DNA of 63,328 bases from Candidatus Desantisbacteria bacterium CG1_02_38_46 (GCA_001871015.1 MNUO01000005.1:1-63328); one strand, 5' to 3'; shown: positions 26,968 through 36,175, numbered from the stretch's first letter. Notes: a model not told the origin generated them from the letters alone. A program made the numbers and translations.

Positions 26968-28685
26968 TGCCAGTCAAAAAAAAGTTTGGTGAGTTTTTAA
27001 CTGAATCTAAAGTAATTACTGATGGGCAACTAAAAAGCGGACTTCAGAATCAGAAAAAAGAGGGAGGAACCCTGGGACAGGCACTAATAAGATTAGGTTT
27101 TGTTTCCGAAGAAGACATGAACAAGTACCTGAGCGATTACTATGGTGTTTCCTATGTTGACATTAAGCAATATGAAATAGACCCACAAGTTCTGGCTCTA
27201 ATTCCAGAACAGATTGTACGTAAGTACAAGGTTATTCCACTGGACAAGATGAACAACAACCTTACCATTGTTACCGCAGATTTGACCAATGTATTTATAT
27301 TTGATGAGCTCAGAGTAATAACCGGTTGCGATATTACTTCTCTTCTTACCAGTGAGTCTGAAATTAATTCTGCAATTGAAAGATATTATGGAAAGAAGGT
27401 TGGTTTTGAAGAGATGATAAAGGAGATAAGCAAGGAAGGAGAAGACATTGAGATTCACAAGGAAGAAGAAAAGGGTGTAGATGCTTCTCAGTTACAAGTT
27501 GCTGTGGAAGGTGCCCCTGTGGTTAAATTAGTAAACTTCATCATTATGCAGGCAATTGATGACCGTGCAAGCGATATACATCTTGAGCCCTATGAGAAAG
27601 ATTTCCGCCTTCGTTATAGAATTGATGGAGTGCTTTATGAAATAAACCCTCCTCCTCCAAAGGCACTGCAGAATCCTATTATTGCCCGCATTAAGGTGCT
27701 TTCGAATCTCGACATTGCTGAAACAAGACTTCCCCAGGATGGGCGTATAAGGGTAAAGACCAAGACTAAAATTGTTGACCTGCGCGTATCAACATTCCCT
27801 ACAATATTCGGCGAAAAAGTAGTTATGAGGTTGTTAGATAAATCAAACCTTGCGCTCGATTTAAAACAGCTGGGATTTGAAAAGCAAGAATTAGACAAAT
27901 TCGATAACGTAATATCACAACCTTATGGAATGATTCTTATAACCGGACCTACAGGCAGTGGTAAGAGCACTACACTCTACTCAGTTTTAACAAAACTTAA
28001 TACAACAAGGGATAACATTGTGACAGTTGAGGACCCTGTGGAATATCAGGTAAGAGGTATAAACCAGGTTCAGGCCCATGCTGAAATCGGACTTACATTT
28101 GCTATGGGCTTGCGCGCAATTTTAAGACAGGACCCAAATGTAGTGATGGTGGGAGAAATTCGGGATCAGGAAACAGCAGAAATTGCAATTAAAGCAGCTC
28201 TTACAGGACATCTGGTACTTTCAACTCTTCACACCAACGATTCCTGCGGAGCAATTACCCGTCTAATTGACATTGGAATTGAACCTTTTCTTGTTTCAAG
28301 TGCGCTTACTTTAATTGCTGCACAGAGGTTGTTGCGTCGTATATGTCAGCAATGCAAGGAATCATATGCTCCTTCTGCAAAGACACTGGAAGATATGGGT
28401 ATAACTCCAAAATTAGGTGAACAAATTGTCTTCTACAGGGGAACAGGATGTGAATTATGCAAGAATACAGGATTCCGCGGAAGAACTGCAATTTACGAAA
28501 TTCTTACGCTTAACAAACATTTAAAAGAACTCATTGTAAAAAGAGCCAACACAATGGTGCTTCTAGAGGTTGCAAAAAAAGAAACTGGATTACGTACGCT
28601 CAGGGAATCCGCCATAATAAAAGTCAGGGATGGAATTACCACTGTTGAGGAAGCAATTGGCGTTACTATGGAAGGCGGTCTTTAA
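26964..28685 (+). CDS. PilB/GspE-family pilus assembly or secretion ATPase (copy 2)
   Basis: The 573-residue protein is a full-length paralogue of the gene before it, with the standard P-loop GPTGSGKS near 328, Walker B (NVVMVGEIRD near 392), the DDRASDIHLEPYE Asp-box region, and the zinc Cys pairs CQQC and CELC. Side-by-side reading shows long shared runs, so the pair arose by tandem duplication. Two similar motor ATPases may drive two machines or form a mixed hexamer. The ATGA overlap couples their translation. Confidence 0.94.
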   Translation: MMPVKKKFGEFLTESKVITDGQLKSGLQNQKKEGGTLGQALIRLGFVSEEDMNKYLSDYYGVSYVDIKQYEIDPQVLALIPEQIVRKYKVIPLDKMNNNLTIVTADLTNVFIFDELRVITGCDITSLLTSESEINSAIERYYGKKVGFEEMIKEISKEGEDIEIHKEEEKGVDASQLQVAVEGAPVVKLVNFIIMQAIDDRASDIHLEPYEKDFRLRYRIDGVLYEINPPPPKALQNPIIARIKVLSNLDIAETRLPQDGRIRVKTKTKIVDLRVSTFPTIFGEKVVMRLLDKSNLALDLKQLGFEKQELDKFDNVISQPYGMILITGPTGSGKSTTLYSVLTKLNTTRDNIVTVEDPVEYQVRGINQVQAHAEIGLTFAMGLRAILRQDPNVVMVGEIRDQETAEIAIKAALTGHLVLSTLHTNDSCGAITRLIDIGIEPFLVSSALTLIAAQRLLRRICQQCKESYAPSAKTLEDMGITPKLGEQIVFYRGTGCELCKNTGFRGRTAIYEILTLNKHLKELIVKRANTMVLLEVAKKETGLRTLRESAIIKVRDGITTVEEAIGVTMEGGL

Positions 28686-28707
28686 ATACGGATGATTAGA
28701 TGATTGG

Positions 28708-30681
28708 ATGAAGATGATTAAGTGTAGCGGCATGGTTTGTTCCTGCTTTGCTTTGTTTTCTATTTTTTTATTTTTGAAAATGAGTTTACCTTTTTGTGCT
28801 ATTGCTCAGCTCTCGGAATCTGTAGTTAGTAAAACAGAGATTGAATCAGAAGTTCATCCAATATATTGTGAGGCGGATTACCTTGAATATGATAGAGAGC
28901 AGGGTGTCGTAGAAGGAAGTGGCAATGTTGGAATAAAATATGAAAATATAGGAATTTATTCTGACCATATAAAAGTTAACTTTAAAATTAACGAAATCAT
29001 GGCAAGCGGTAATATATCTTTTATTTCACAAAGTGGAAAAATTATGGGCGATTCAATTACTTACAATATGACTACAAAAAAAGGTGAAGTTTATAATGCT
29101 TCTACTTTTTCTCCTCCATTATACTACCGCGGAAAAGTAATAAATAAAATTTCAGATGATAAAATTGAGGTCAATAAAGGTTTATTTACAACATGTGATT
29201 TAGAAACTCCACATTACAGCTTGAGGGCAGGCCGCATAAACATAGAAATAGATAAGATGGTGACTGCTTCGAATATAACTATTTATGCGGGACCGATTCC
29301 TGTATTTTATTTTCCTTTTCTTGTATTTCCTTTAAAAGAAGGTGCTGTATCATGGTTTTTCCCTACAATAGGACACAGTCAGGAAAAAGGAATTTATGTA
29401 AAAGCAGGCTATAATTATTCGCCTATTCCTTTTTTGTATGGAAGTATTTTTTTTGAATACATGCAAAAAAAGGGGATGGGGGTAGGTTCAGAATATGAAT
29501 ATAAAAGTAAAAAGTGGGGAGGTGCTTCCTCGCTCTATTATGTGAGACAGGGTGATGCCAACCGCTATAAAATAAATCTTAAAGCACAGCCTTCAAACTC
29601 TAATTCTTTTTTCTACACTTACTTTGTAAATGATACAGGTTTTGACAGGGAATTCGGACCTTATTTTAGTTCTCCTTCAAACTGGGTTAAGAAGAGATGG
29701 ACAACATATATTTCTGCTTCCTGTAAATTGTCTAGAAGTCCTGTTAATACAAAATTTGACATAAAGGCTGAAGAGTCAAAAGAAGGTTTTATTTTGGCTT
29801 TTCCAAAGTTTAAACTTTACACATACCCGTTTAAAATAAGGAGTTTTCCTGTCCATACAGACTGGTCCAGCAGTATAGGAAATTATTTTTTTAACAGAGA
29901 GAATTATTTTTTATTTAATAACAATATAGGTTTTACTCCAGAATCTTTAAAAATTTTACCTGGATTAAGTCTTGGTTCCAGGTTAAATCTTCAAGGAGTT
30001 TACTGCAGTATAAATGGTTTAACGCCAGGATATAAATTTACTATTGGACCCAGACTGTGTCCGAATAGAAATTTCCTCCTTCTGGTTAGTTATAATTTAG
30101 ATTCTGAAATAGATGAAGATACATATACTTCAAAACATAATCCCGAACAATATGTAAGGATACTTACTTCCTACACGGGAAAATTTGTTGAATATGATTT
30201 AAGCGGAAATTATGATTTAGGAGATTCAAGTGATTTTGCAGAAAGATTTAAAAAAATAAGATTCGACATAAGCGTTAATTCCCCGAGAGGTTTCAATTTT
30301 TTTAGTTCTACAAAATATAATGTCCTGTGTCCCGGAACTGTCCAGAATGTTTCCTATGTTCGCGCAAATAAAGATAATTGGGCAATCCAATTTGGCAGCC
30401 AGTATTCTGGTTTTACTGCAGGCACGAATGTTAATACAACACCACTTTTCGATTTAACCGGTGAAGTTAACGCCACATTTAAAAAATATAAATTTATCTT
30501 TTCTACCAGTTATGATTTAGTTGAAAAAAAATTCAGGGAACGTGATTATATAATTACAAGGGATTTACACTGCTGGGAGGCCTCTATTATCTATAGAGAG
30601 TTGAGGCCCGAAATTTGGTTTCAGTTTAGTATAAAGGCATTTCCGGGGATAGGTGCGCGATTCCACCCCAAGATCTTTTAA
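28708..30681 (+). CDS. LptD-like LPS-assembly outer-membrane protein
   Basis: The 657-residue protein has a signal peptide (residues 1 to about 33), an OstA/LptA-like beta-jellyroll (about 48-150: IYCEADYLEYDREQGVVEGSG, then IMASGNISFISQ), the conserved lead-in GPIPVFYFPFLVFPLKEG, and a C-terminal beta-barrel of alternating polar and hydrophobic strands. LptD puts lipopolysaccharide into the outer leaflet, so the organism is a diderm that likely makes LPS or a related glycolipid. Family members are often 700-800 residues, so this one is short. It stands 22 bases after the second PilB gene. Confidence 0.87.
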   Translation: MKMIKCSGMVCSCFALFSIFLFLKMSLPFCAIAQLSESVVSKTEIESEVHPIYCEADYLEYDREQGVVEGSGNVGIKYENIGIYSDHIKVNFKINEIMASGNISFISQSGKIMGDSITYNMTTKKGEVYNASTFSPPLYYRGKVINKISDDKIEVNKGLFTTCDLETPHYSLRAGRINIEIDKMVTASNITIYAGPIPVFYFPFLVFPLKEGAVSWFFPTIGHSQEKGIYVKAGYNYSPIPFLYGSIFFEYMQKKGMGVGSEYEYKSKKWGGASSLYYVRQGDANRYKINLKAQPSNSNSFFYTYFVNDTGFDREFGPYFSSPSNWVKKRWTTYISASCKLSRSPVNTKFDIKAEESKEGFILAFPKFKLYTYPFKIRSFPVHTDWSSSIGNYFFNRENYFLFNNNIGFTPESLKILPGLSLGSRLNLQGVYCSINGLTPGYKFTIGPRLCPNRNFLLLVSYNLDSEIDEDTYTSKHNPEQYVRILTSYTGKFVEYDLSGNYDLGDSSDFAERFKKIRFDISVNSPRGFNFFSSTKYNVLCPGTVQNVSYVRANKDNWAIQFGSQYSGFTAGTNVNTTPLFDLTGEVNATFKKYKFIFSTSYDLVEKKFRERDYIITRDLHCWEASIIYRELRPEIWFQFSIKAFPGIGARFHPKIF

Positions 30682-30711
30682 TTATATAGAGCGTCATAAA
30701 TAATTACGTAT

Positions 30712-30759
30712 TGTAGTGGTCGAGCTTGCTCGACTTGTAGTGGTCGAGCTTGCTCGACT
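30712..30759. repeat. R2 hairpin repeats, 2 tandem 24-bp units
   Basis: Two exact units of tgtagtggtcgagcttgctcgact stand head to tail. Each folds as GTCGAG-CTTG-CTCGAC. They lie in the 153-base gap between the lptD-like and rmlA-like genes. Confidence 0.92.
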
Positions 30760-30763
30760 TCTG

Positions 30764-30779
30764 GCAGAGTAAACTCTGC
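30764..30779. repeat. Single hairpin GCAGAG-TAAA-CTCTGC
   Basis: The 6-bp stem with TAAA loop has the same geometry as R1 but unrelated stem bases, and it stands directly after the R2 pair. Confidence 0.75.
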
Positions 30780-30793
30780 ACTTCCCGCATATA

Positions 30794-30821
30794 GGTGTCA
30801 GGTCTTGACAAATGACAAATA
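30794..30821. repeat. R3 repeat, left half only
   Basis: The sequence starts ggtgtcaggtcttgacaaat and continues gacaaata, matching the left 28 bases of the composite element at 36915. The right arm is missing; the rmlA ribosome site (ttggagg) follows. Confidence 0.8.
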
Positions 30822-30834
30822 TTTTGGAGGTTAG

Positions 30835-31896
30835 ATGAAAGCATTGATTTTAAGTGGGGGGAAAGGTTCTAGATTGCGTCCCATTACTCATACATCAGCA
30901 AAACAGTTAATCCCGATTGCAAATAAACCAATTTTATTCTATGGGTTAGAAGCAATAAGAGATGCAGGAATTGTGGATGTTGGAGTTATTGTCGGGGAAA
31001 CAGGGAATGAAATAAAGGAAGCACTCGGGAATGGTTCGGCATGGGGGCTTAAATTAACTTATATTGAACAAGAATCACCGCTGGGTCTTGCACATGCAGT
31101 GAAGATTGCGCGGGGTTATTTAAAAAAGGAACCATTCGTTATGTTTCTCGGTGACAATCTTATAAAAGATGGTATTGTTCCTTTTGTTGAGGAATTCAAG
31201 AAAAATAAGCCCAATGCCCTTGTTTTACTGGCAAGGGTTAAAAATCCACAGGATTTTGGTGTAGCACAATTAAAGGGAGGAAAGGTAATAAACTTAGAGG
31301 AAAAACCTAAGAAACCAAAGACCAATCTTGCGCTGGTAGGTGTCTACCTTTTTGACCATACTATTTTTGAGGCAATCAGACATATAAAACCTTCCTGGCG
31401 CAATGAACTGGAAATTACCGACGCAATTTCATATTTAATTCATCATGGCTATGAAGTTCACTCGCACATTATTAATGGCTGGTGGAAGGACACCGGAAAA
31501 CTTGAAGATTTACTTGAGGCAAACCGTATAATGCTCGATACCCTGCAATCCCAGGTCAAAGGCAGGGTTAGCAAAGATTCCCGTCTGTATGGAAAGGTGA
31601 TAATTGAAAAGAAAGCTTCAATAGTCCATAGTGTAATTCGGGGTCCAGCAACAATTGGCGAAAATACCCGCATCATTAGTTCATATATCGGACCTTTTAC
31701 TTCTGTGTATCACGATGCAGTTATTGAGAACAGCGAGATTGAACACAGTATTATCCTTGAAGAAAGCAAAATAGAAAATATTGGAAGAATTGAGGATAGC
31801 TTGATTGGAAAAAGTGTGGTAGTTTGCAGACATCCTCGTAAACCCCAGGCTTACCGTTTTATGCTTGGTGATAGTAGTCAAGTAGGTATTATTTAA
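30835..31896 (+). CDS. Glucose-1-phosphate thymidylyltransferase, long form
   Basis: The enzyme joins a nucleoside triphosphate and glucose-1-phosphate to make dTDP-glucose for deoxysugar synthesis. The 353-residue protein has the pyrophosphorylase signature LSGGKGSRLRPITHTSAKQL and EKPKKPKTNLALVGVY, plus a C-terminal left-handed beta-helix (about 245-330) that is absent from the short RmlA. It is the long (RmlA2/StrD-like) type. Other dTDP-rhamnose genes are not in the window. Confidence 0.9.
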   Translation: MKALILSGGKGSRLRPITHTSAKQLIPIANKPILFYGLEAIRDAGIVDVGVIVGETGNEIKEALGNGSAWGLKLTYIEQESPLGLAHAVKIARGYLKKEPFVMFLGDNLIKDGIVPFVEEFKKNKPNALVLLARVKNPQDFGVAQLKGGKVINLEEKPKKPKTNLALVGVYLFDHTIFEAIRHIKPSWRNELEITDAISYLIHHGYEVHSHIINGWWKDTGKLEDLLEANRIMLDTLQSQVKGRVSKDSRLYGKVIIEKKASIVHSVIRGPATIGENTRIISSYIGPFTSVYHDAVIENSEIEHSIILEESKIENIGRIEDSLIGKSVVVCRHPRKPQAYRFMLGDSSQVGII

Positions 31897-31935
31897 ATTG
31901 GCGGGGAGATGGGTACCCGCCGCAAGGAGGTTAGA

Positions 31936-33237
31936 ATGAAAAGGGTAGTTTTGGTTTTGTTGGTTGGTTGCTTTATCCTTTCGTGTGGAACAGGATGGGC
32001 AGGCAAGCCCGAAGAAACAGGCAAGCCCGAAGAAACAGGTAAGCCTGAAAAAACAGGTAAGGCGTTAGGAAAAGAGAAACATTTTTCAATGGGGGGCTCA
32101 ATTGGTGCAGTTGGTTTAAACGGACAGATGTATTACCGAATTGCGCTTCAGCCAGTGCTAAAGTTCGGCAAGCTCAAAGCTGGTTTAAATCTGAAGCTGG
32201 ATTGGAATGATACTGAGGGCATAAAACCTTATACTGTAGAAGACTGGGTTAATTTGGTTCTTTTTATTCAGTGGGCAGAAAAGGGTGAAAAGCCTCTGTA
32301 TTTCAGACTTGGGGATCTTCAATCTGCTACACTTGGACATGGTTTCATTGTCAACAGGTATTCAAACATGACACCTAAGGCATACAATAATGGCTGGCGT
32401 AATATCGGTTTGGAGTTTGACCTGAATATGGATAAATGGGGATTTGAATCAATCTTTAACAATATTCTTGGCCCGAATTTATGTGGCATAAGAGGTTATG
32501 TAAAACCTCTAAAACTTGCTGATTCTGAAATTCCTATTTTGAATGAACTTGCGCTGGGAGTAAGTTATGCTACAGATGTTGAAACAGGAGTATATGTTGA
32601 CACATACACAAATCTCCCAGAAAAAAATGTGCAGATTATTGGAGCGGATCTGGATCTGCCCATTCTTGATGGATGGCTAATCTATTTCTTTGATATTGCA
32701 CATATATTAAACCATGGAGATGGTTGGGCTACAGGATTTATGGGCGGAAAAGATTTCAATTTCTTATCTCTTGCTTACAAATTTGAATACCGCAATTTAG
32801 GTTCTGATTTTCTTCCCAGATTTTTTGACAATTACTATGAATTCAGCAAACCAAAACTTGTGCAATCACCCAGCGATGTAAGATATAATGGTTGGTACGG
32901 AGAATTAAATTTCAGTATTTTAAAGGCAGTCGGGATACTTATTTCCTATGAAGATTCCTTTAAAGGTGCGTCAAAAATTGAGGGTAATCCAAGACTGCAC
33001 GGAACTTTAATTTTAAACGAGAATCTATTTGCGATAACAAATCAGCGAATTTCAGTATCCGCAGAGTATGACCATAAAAATTTTGATAGAGGTAGGGCTG
33101 AAGACATCGCGATTCAGGGTAAATTTTTATATGGTGTCTCGCAAAACGTTGACATAATTTATGTTTACACTCAAAGATATACTTCAGATGGCAATCCGAT
33201 CAGGTCTACTTCTATTGAAACGAAGCTACATTTCTAA
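31936..33237 (+). CDS. Porin-like outer-membrane protein
   Basis: The 433-residue protein starts at ATG 31936 after a strong AAGGAGG; the frame extends back to 31909. It has a signal sequence (residues 1 to about 24, ending CGTGWAG) and then three 6-residue repeats (GKPEET). The rest is rich in short amphipathic beta strands and aromatic residues and ends with ETKLHF, a terminal Phe as in outer-membrane barrels. It is probably a barrel protein, but I recognise no family. The linker repeats are exact at DNA level. Confidence 0.7.
   Translation: MKRVVLVLLVGCFILSCGTGWAGKPEETGKPEETGKPEKTGKALGKEKHFSMGGSIGAVGLNGQMYYRIALQPVLKFGKLKAGLNLKLDWNDTEGIKPYTVEDWVNLVLFIQWAEKGEKPLYFRLGDLQSATLGHGFIVNRYSNMTPKAYNNGWRNIGLEFDLNMDKWGFESIFNNILGPNLCGIRGYVKPLKLADSEIPILNELALGVSYATDVETGVYVDTYTNLPEKNVQIIGADLDLPILDGWLIYFFDIAHILNHGDGWATGFMGGKDFNFLSLAYKFEYRNLGSDFLPRFFDNYYEFSKPKLVQSPSDVRYNGWYGELNFSILKAVGILISYEDSFKGASKIEGNPRLHGTLILNENLFAITNQRISVSAEYDHKNFDRGRAEDIAIQGKFLYGVSQNVDIIYVYTQRYTSDGNPIRSTSIETKLHF
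32002..32055. repeat. Tandem 18-bp coding repeat (3 units)
   Basis: ggcaagcccgaagaaaca is present twice exactly and a third time with three changes. It encodes GKPEET units just after the signal peptide of the porin-like protein. The number of units could vary by slippage. Confidence 0.9.
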
Positions 33238-33238
33238 A

Positions 33239-33366
33239 TGTAACTCAGGACTTTAGTCCTGACATGTAACTCAGGACTTTAGTCCTGACATGTAACTCAG
33301 GACTTTAGTCCTGACATTTTGAGTTACACACTTTCTCGGTGTGTCTCTGTGCCTTCGTGGTTGAAA
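33239..33366. repeat. R1 hairpin repeats, 3 tandem units, followed by an R8 unit
   Basis: Three nearly identical 26-base units atgtaactcaggactttagt + cctgac contain CAGGAC-TTTA-GTCCTG hairpins at 33246, 33272 and 33298. After a fourth half unit (gagttac) comes tttctcggtgtgtctctgtg and ccttcgtggttg (R8), whose reverse complement AACCACGAAGGCACAGAGAC is a common type of intergenic repeat. pilT starts 12 bases later. Confidence 0.88.
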
Positions 33367-33377
33367 AGTGAGGATTT

Positions 33378-34430
33378 ATGGATATTAATGAGATTTTGAG
33401 AGAAGCAATTAAGAAGGGTGCGTCTGATATTCATATGTGTGTGGGATTGCCGCCGATGTTCCGCATAAGCGGTGAATTGATTCCATTCGGTAATGTGAAT
33501 TTGACACAGGAAGAAAACAGGAAATTGATATATAACATACTCACGACACAACAAGCAAAAAAGTTTGAGGAAGAATATGAAATAGACCTTTCCTATGGTA
33601 TTCCAGAAGGACGTTTCCGGATTAATGTATACATGGATATTGGCGGAGTATCCGCGGCATTGAGGATCATTCCGGCTGTAGTTCCTACTATGGAAGAAAT
33701 TGGTATGCCGGAGATAGCGTATAAGTTTGCAAGATTACCAAGAGGATTGGTGCTTGTTACCGGACCTACAGGCAGTGGAAAATCCACGAGTCTGGCAGCA
33801 ATAATTAATCTGATTAATATAGAGAGGAACTGCCATATTATTACTATTGAAGACCCTATTGAATTCATCTATCAGAGGAGAAAAGCGATTATCAATCAGA
33901 GGGAATTGAACTTTCATACGAAGTCTTTTTCCCTGGCATTGAAATATGCTCTTCGCCAGGACCCCGACGTGCTCCTCGTAGGTGAGATGCGAGACCTGGA
34001 AACAATTGCTGCTGCTGTGACCCTTGCAGAGACAGGCCATCTTGTTTTTTCAACGCTTCACACCATTGATGCAGCTCAGACCGTTGACCGTATAATTGAT
34101 GTTTTTCCAGCATATCAACAGCAGCAGATAAGAGCCCAATTATCGATGGCATTAGAGGGCGTGATATCTCAGCAATTACTTGGCCGAGTTGGTGGAGGAC
34201 GCGTTGCAGCAAGAGAAGTAATGATTGTAAATACAGCTATCAGCAATTTGATTCGAGAGGGAAAAACACATCAGATTTACAGCGCCATACAAACGAATGT
34301 GGGTATTGGAATGAAAACAATGGAACAATCTCTTAAGGAAATTTACGATAAGGGTTTAATATCCTATGACGAGGCTATTTCCAAATCCAGCAATCCTGAC
34401 GAGATGAGAAGGTTGATAGGAGGTGCTTAA
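33378..34430 (+). CDS. pilT: Type IV pilus retraction ATPase
   Basis: PilT pulls pilin subunits out of the pilus to drive twitching. The 350-residue protein has P-loop GPTGSGKSTS near 130, the GEMRD Walker B region near 204, and the C-terminal AISNLIREGKTHQI retraction motif near 290. Length is normal and there are no zinc Cys pairs, which separates it from the PilB proteins above. The following gene starts on the next base. Confidence 0.95.
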   Translation: MDINEILREAIKKGASDIHMCVGLPPMFRISGELIPFGNVNLTQEENRKLIYNILTTQQAKKFEEEYEIDLSYGIPEGRFRINVYMDIGGVSAALRIIPAVVPTMEEIGMPEIAYKFARLPRGLVLVTGPTGSGKSTSLAAIINLINIERNCHIITIEDPIEFIYQRRKAIINQRELNFHTKSFSLALKYALRQDPDVLLVGEMRDLETIAAAVTLAETGHLVFSTLHTIDAAQTVDRIIDVFPAYQQQQIRAQLSMALEGVISQQLLGRVGGGRVAAREVMIVNTAISNLIREGKTHQIYSAIQTNVGIGMKTMEQSLKEIYDKGLISYDEAISKSSNPDEMRRLIGGA

Positions 34431-35333
34431 ATGCAATTAATACTTGAAGCACTTACAACTGAAGAAAAGGAAAAAATTTTGAAAATTTCTGACAAAAAAT
34501 CCTATAAAGAAGGAGAGGTAATTGTCCATGAGGGTACACCAGGAGAGGAATTTTATATTCTAAAATCCGGGGAAATAATTATCACCAAGGGAATTGAGGG
34601 AAAGGAAGACAAGACTTTATCTATCCTTGAGCAGGGAGATTTTTTTGGAGAGATGTCTTTGCTTGATGGGGGACCGCATTCTGCAAATGCCACAGCATTG
34701 AAAAACGTGGAAGTCTTAAGCATAAAACGCGAGCTATTTGAAAATATGCTTAAGACCGACTATCAAACGGCTTCGCGATTTTTATTTGCAGTTATCAAAG
34801 TCATGAGTGAGCGCTTGAGAGCTACCAACGAAGAGCTGGTTGCTCTTTATAATGCGGGCAGAATTATAGGTTCATCTCTTAAATTAAAGGAACTCCTTTC
34901 GCAAACGCTTAGATTGCTGATGGATGCAACAGATTCTTCATGCGGGATATTTTTATTAATAAATGAATTTACAGGGGGATTAGAGATAGGGGAATCAAAC
35001 GGGATAAATGAAATTAATAAAGAATTAGCAGCAGAATTGCTTAAGGAACCGCTGGGTACAATAGTAAATGATGTCCTTGGAAATGATAAATTTAAAGGGA
35101 AAATAAATTCTACCAATGAAATTTCTTCATTCATAGCCAGTTCTTTAAAAGTAAAGGAGAAACCTGTTGGAATAATAGTATTGGGTAAAGAATCCAAAGA
35201 TGGTTTTACGAGGGGAAAACTCAACTTACTAATAGCAGTAGCGAACCAGATAGCAACAGCGGTTGAAAATGCTCATTTCAATGAGGAAGTAGCAGCACGT
35301 AAAAAATTAAGGCAGGTTTATATAAAATATTAA
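34431..35333 (+). CDS. Cyclic-nucleotide-binding and GAF domain protein
   Basis: The 300-residue protein has an N-terminal cyclic-nucleotide-binding domain (about 1-125; GEVIVHEGTPGEEFYILKSG, then GDFFGEMSLLDGGPHSANAT, where the usual phosphate-binding Arg is an H) and a C-terminal GAF domain (about 140-290). There is no DNA-binding domain. It begins on the base after the pilT stop, so it is a likely sensory partner of pilus retraction. Which ligand the domains bind is unknown; c-di-GMP or cAMP are possible. Confidence 0.85.
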   Translation: MQLILEALTTEEKEKILKISDKKSYKEGEVIVHEGTPGEEFYILKSGEIIITKGIEGKEDKTLSILEQGDFFGEMSLLDGGPHSANATALKNVEVLSIKRELFENMLKTDYQTASRFLFAVIKVMSERLRATNEELVALYNAGRIIGSSLKLKELLSQTLRLLMDATDSSCGIFLLINEFTGGLEIGESNGINEINKELAAELLKEPLGTIVNDVLGNDKFKGKINSTNEISSFIASSLKVKEKPVGIIVLGKESKDGFTRGKLNLLIAVANQIATAVENAHFNEEVAARKKLRQVYIKY

Positions 35334-35337
35334 ACAA

Positions 35338-35352
35338 AAAGGGGACAGGCTA
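35338..35352. repeat. R4 element fragment (aaaggggacaggcta)
   Basis: The ggggacag motif followed by ctacttt in the gap after the GAF gene matches the pieces at 12317, 47393 and 51587. It is short, so this is a tentative family assignment. Confidence 0.5.
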
Positions 35353-35404
35353 CTTTAATGCATGAAAAAAGCAAAGCAGTTTCTTAATAAAAAAGGAGAA
35401 TAAA

Positions 35405-35992
35405 GTGGTTAAGGTCGGTTTTATTGGATGTGGGGGAATGGCTGGAGTGCATCTGGATAAACTGAAACAGATAGAAGATGTGCAGATAGTGGGTTTATGT
35501 GATATAATAGAAGAAAAGGCAAGGGTGTACAATCAGAAATATGGTGGCAATGTATATACTGACCACAGGGTGATGCTTGATAGGGAAAAAAGTGTTCATT
35601 CTCTCGGATACAGGGGTTTGCTGACAGATATACCGGAAAATGATGTTGACGATGCTTCATCGGCTAACCTTAAGTTTAAAAGCGGAGCCGTTGGCAATTT
35701 TTCAACCACATGTATTCTAAATCCAGGAGTAGGTATGGGACTTGAAATTGCTCTTAAACACATGATGATAAAGGCAGATTCTTCTGGTTACAGTATTATC
35801 AGCGAGCAGCCCCAGGAGGTTAAGGCTACAAATGACTACCTGCTGGATATAGAAAAGTCATTCATAGAGGCAATAAAAACAGGTGACCGTTCTAAGATAA
35901 AATGTAATTATGAGGACGGAATGAAAACTCTTGAAGTAACTCTCGCAGTAAATGAATCAATAAAGACAGGGAAGACCATTCATTTAAAGTAA
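35405..35992 (+). pseudogene. Gfo/Idh/MocA oxidoreductase with an internal in-frame deletion
   Basis: The frame encodes 195 residues. The N-terminal part is a normal Rossmann fold (VKVGFIGCGGMAGVHLDKL through YTDHRVMLDREK, residue about 62), and from about residue 65 the sequence is that of the far C-terminal part of the family (ASSANLKFKSGAVGNFSTTC). The intervening residues, including the EKP motif and active-site His, are absent; intact relatives are about 330 residues. The frame is open, so the deletion is a multiple of three. The protein should not bind substrate. An unrelated intact family member is at 44187. The stop codon overlaps the first bases of an R1 cluster. Confidence 0.75.
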
Positions 35993-36112
35993 CTCAAACC
36001 TTTAGGTTTGATATCAGGACTAAAGTCCTGAGTTACGTAACTCAGACCTTTAGGTTTGATATCAGGACTAAAGTCCTGAGTTACGTAACTCAGACCTTCA
36101 GGTCTGATTTTT
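35989..36112. repeat. R1 hairpin repeats, 5 hairpins in alternating orientation
   Basis: The cluster runs from the stop of the deleted oxidoreductase gene and reads hairpin by hairpin: CAAACC-TTTA-GGTTTG, CAGGAC-TAAA-GTCCTG, CAGACC-TTTA-GGTTTG (one G-T pair), CAGGAC-TAAA-GTCCTG, CAGACC-TTCA-GGTCTG. Flanking gtaactc and gagttac mark the orientations. Confidence 0.92.
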
Positions 36113-36140
36113 CTTGAAGTTATAAGTATAATATTAAAAT

Positions 36141-36157
36141 CTTGGACTTCGTCCAAG
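36141..36157 (+). repeat. Hairpin CTTGGAC-TTC-GTCCAAG upstream of radC
   Basis: A perfect 7-bp stem with a 3-base loop ends 18 bases before the radC start, just ahead of the ribosome site (aaggaga). It could affect translation of radC or be a single copy of another repeat. Confidence 0.7.
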
Positions 36158-36175
36158 AACCTTAAGGAGACGCAG

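Noticed and set aside
35989-36112. Rho-independent terminator
   Set aside because: The R1 stems are 6 bp and not followed by a T run; they are repeats, though they might still slow polymerase.
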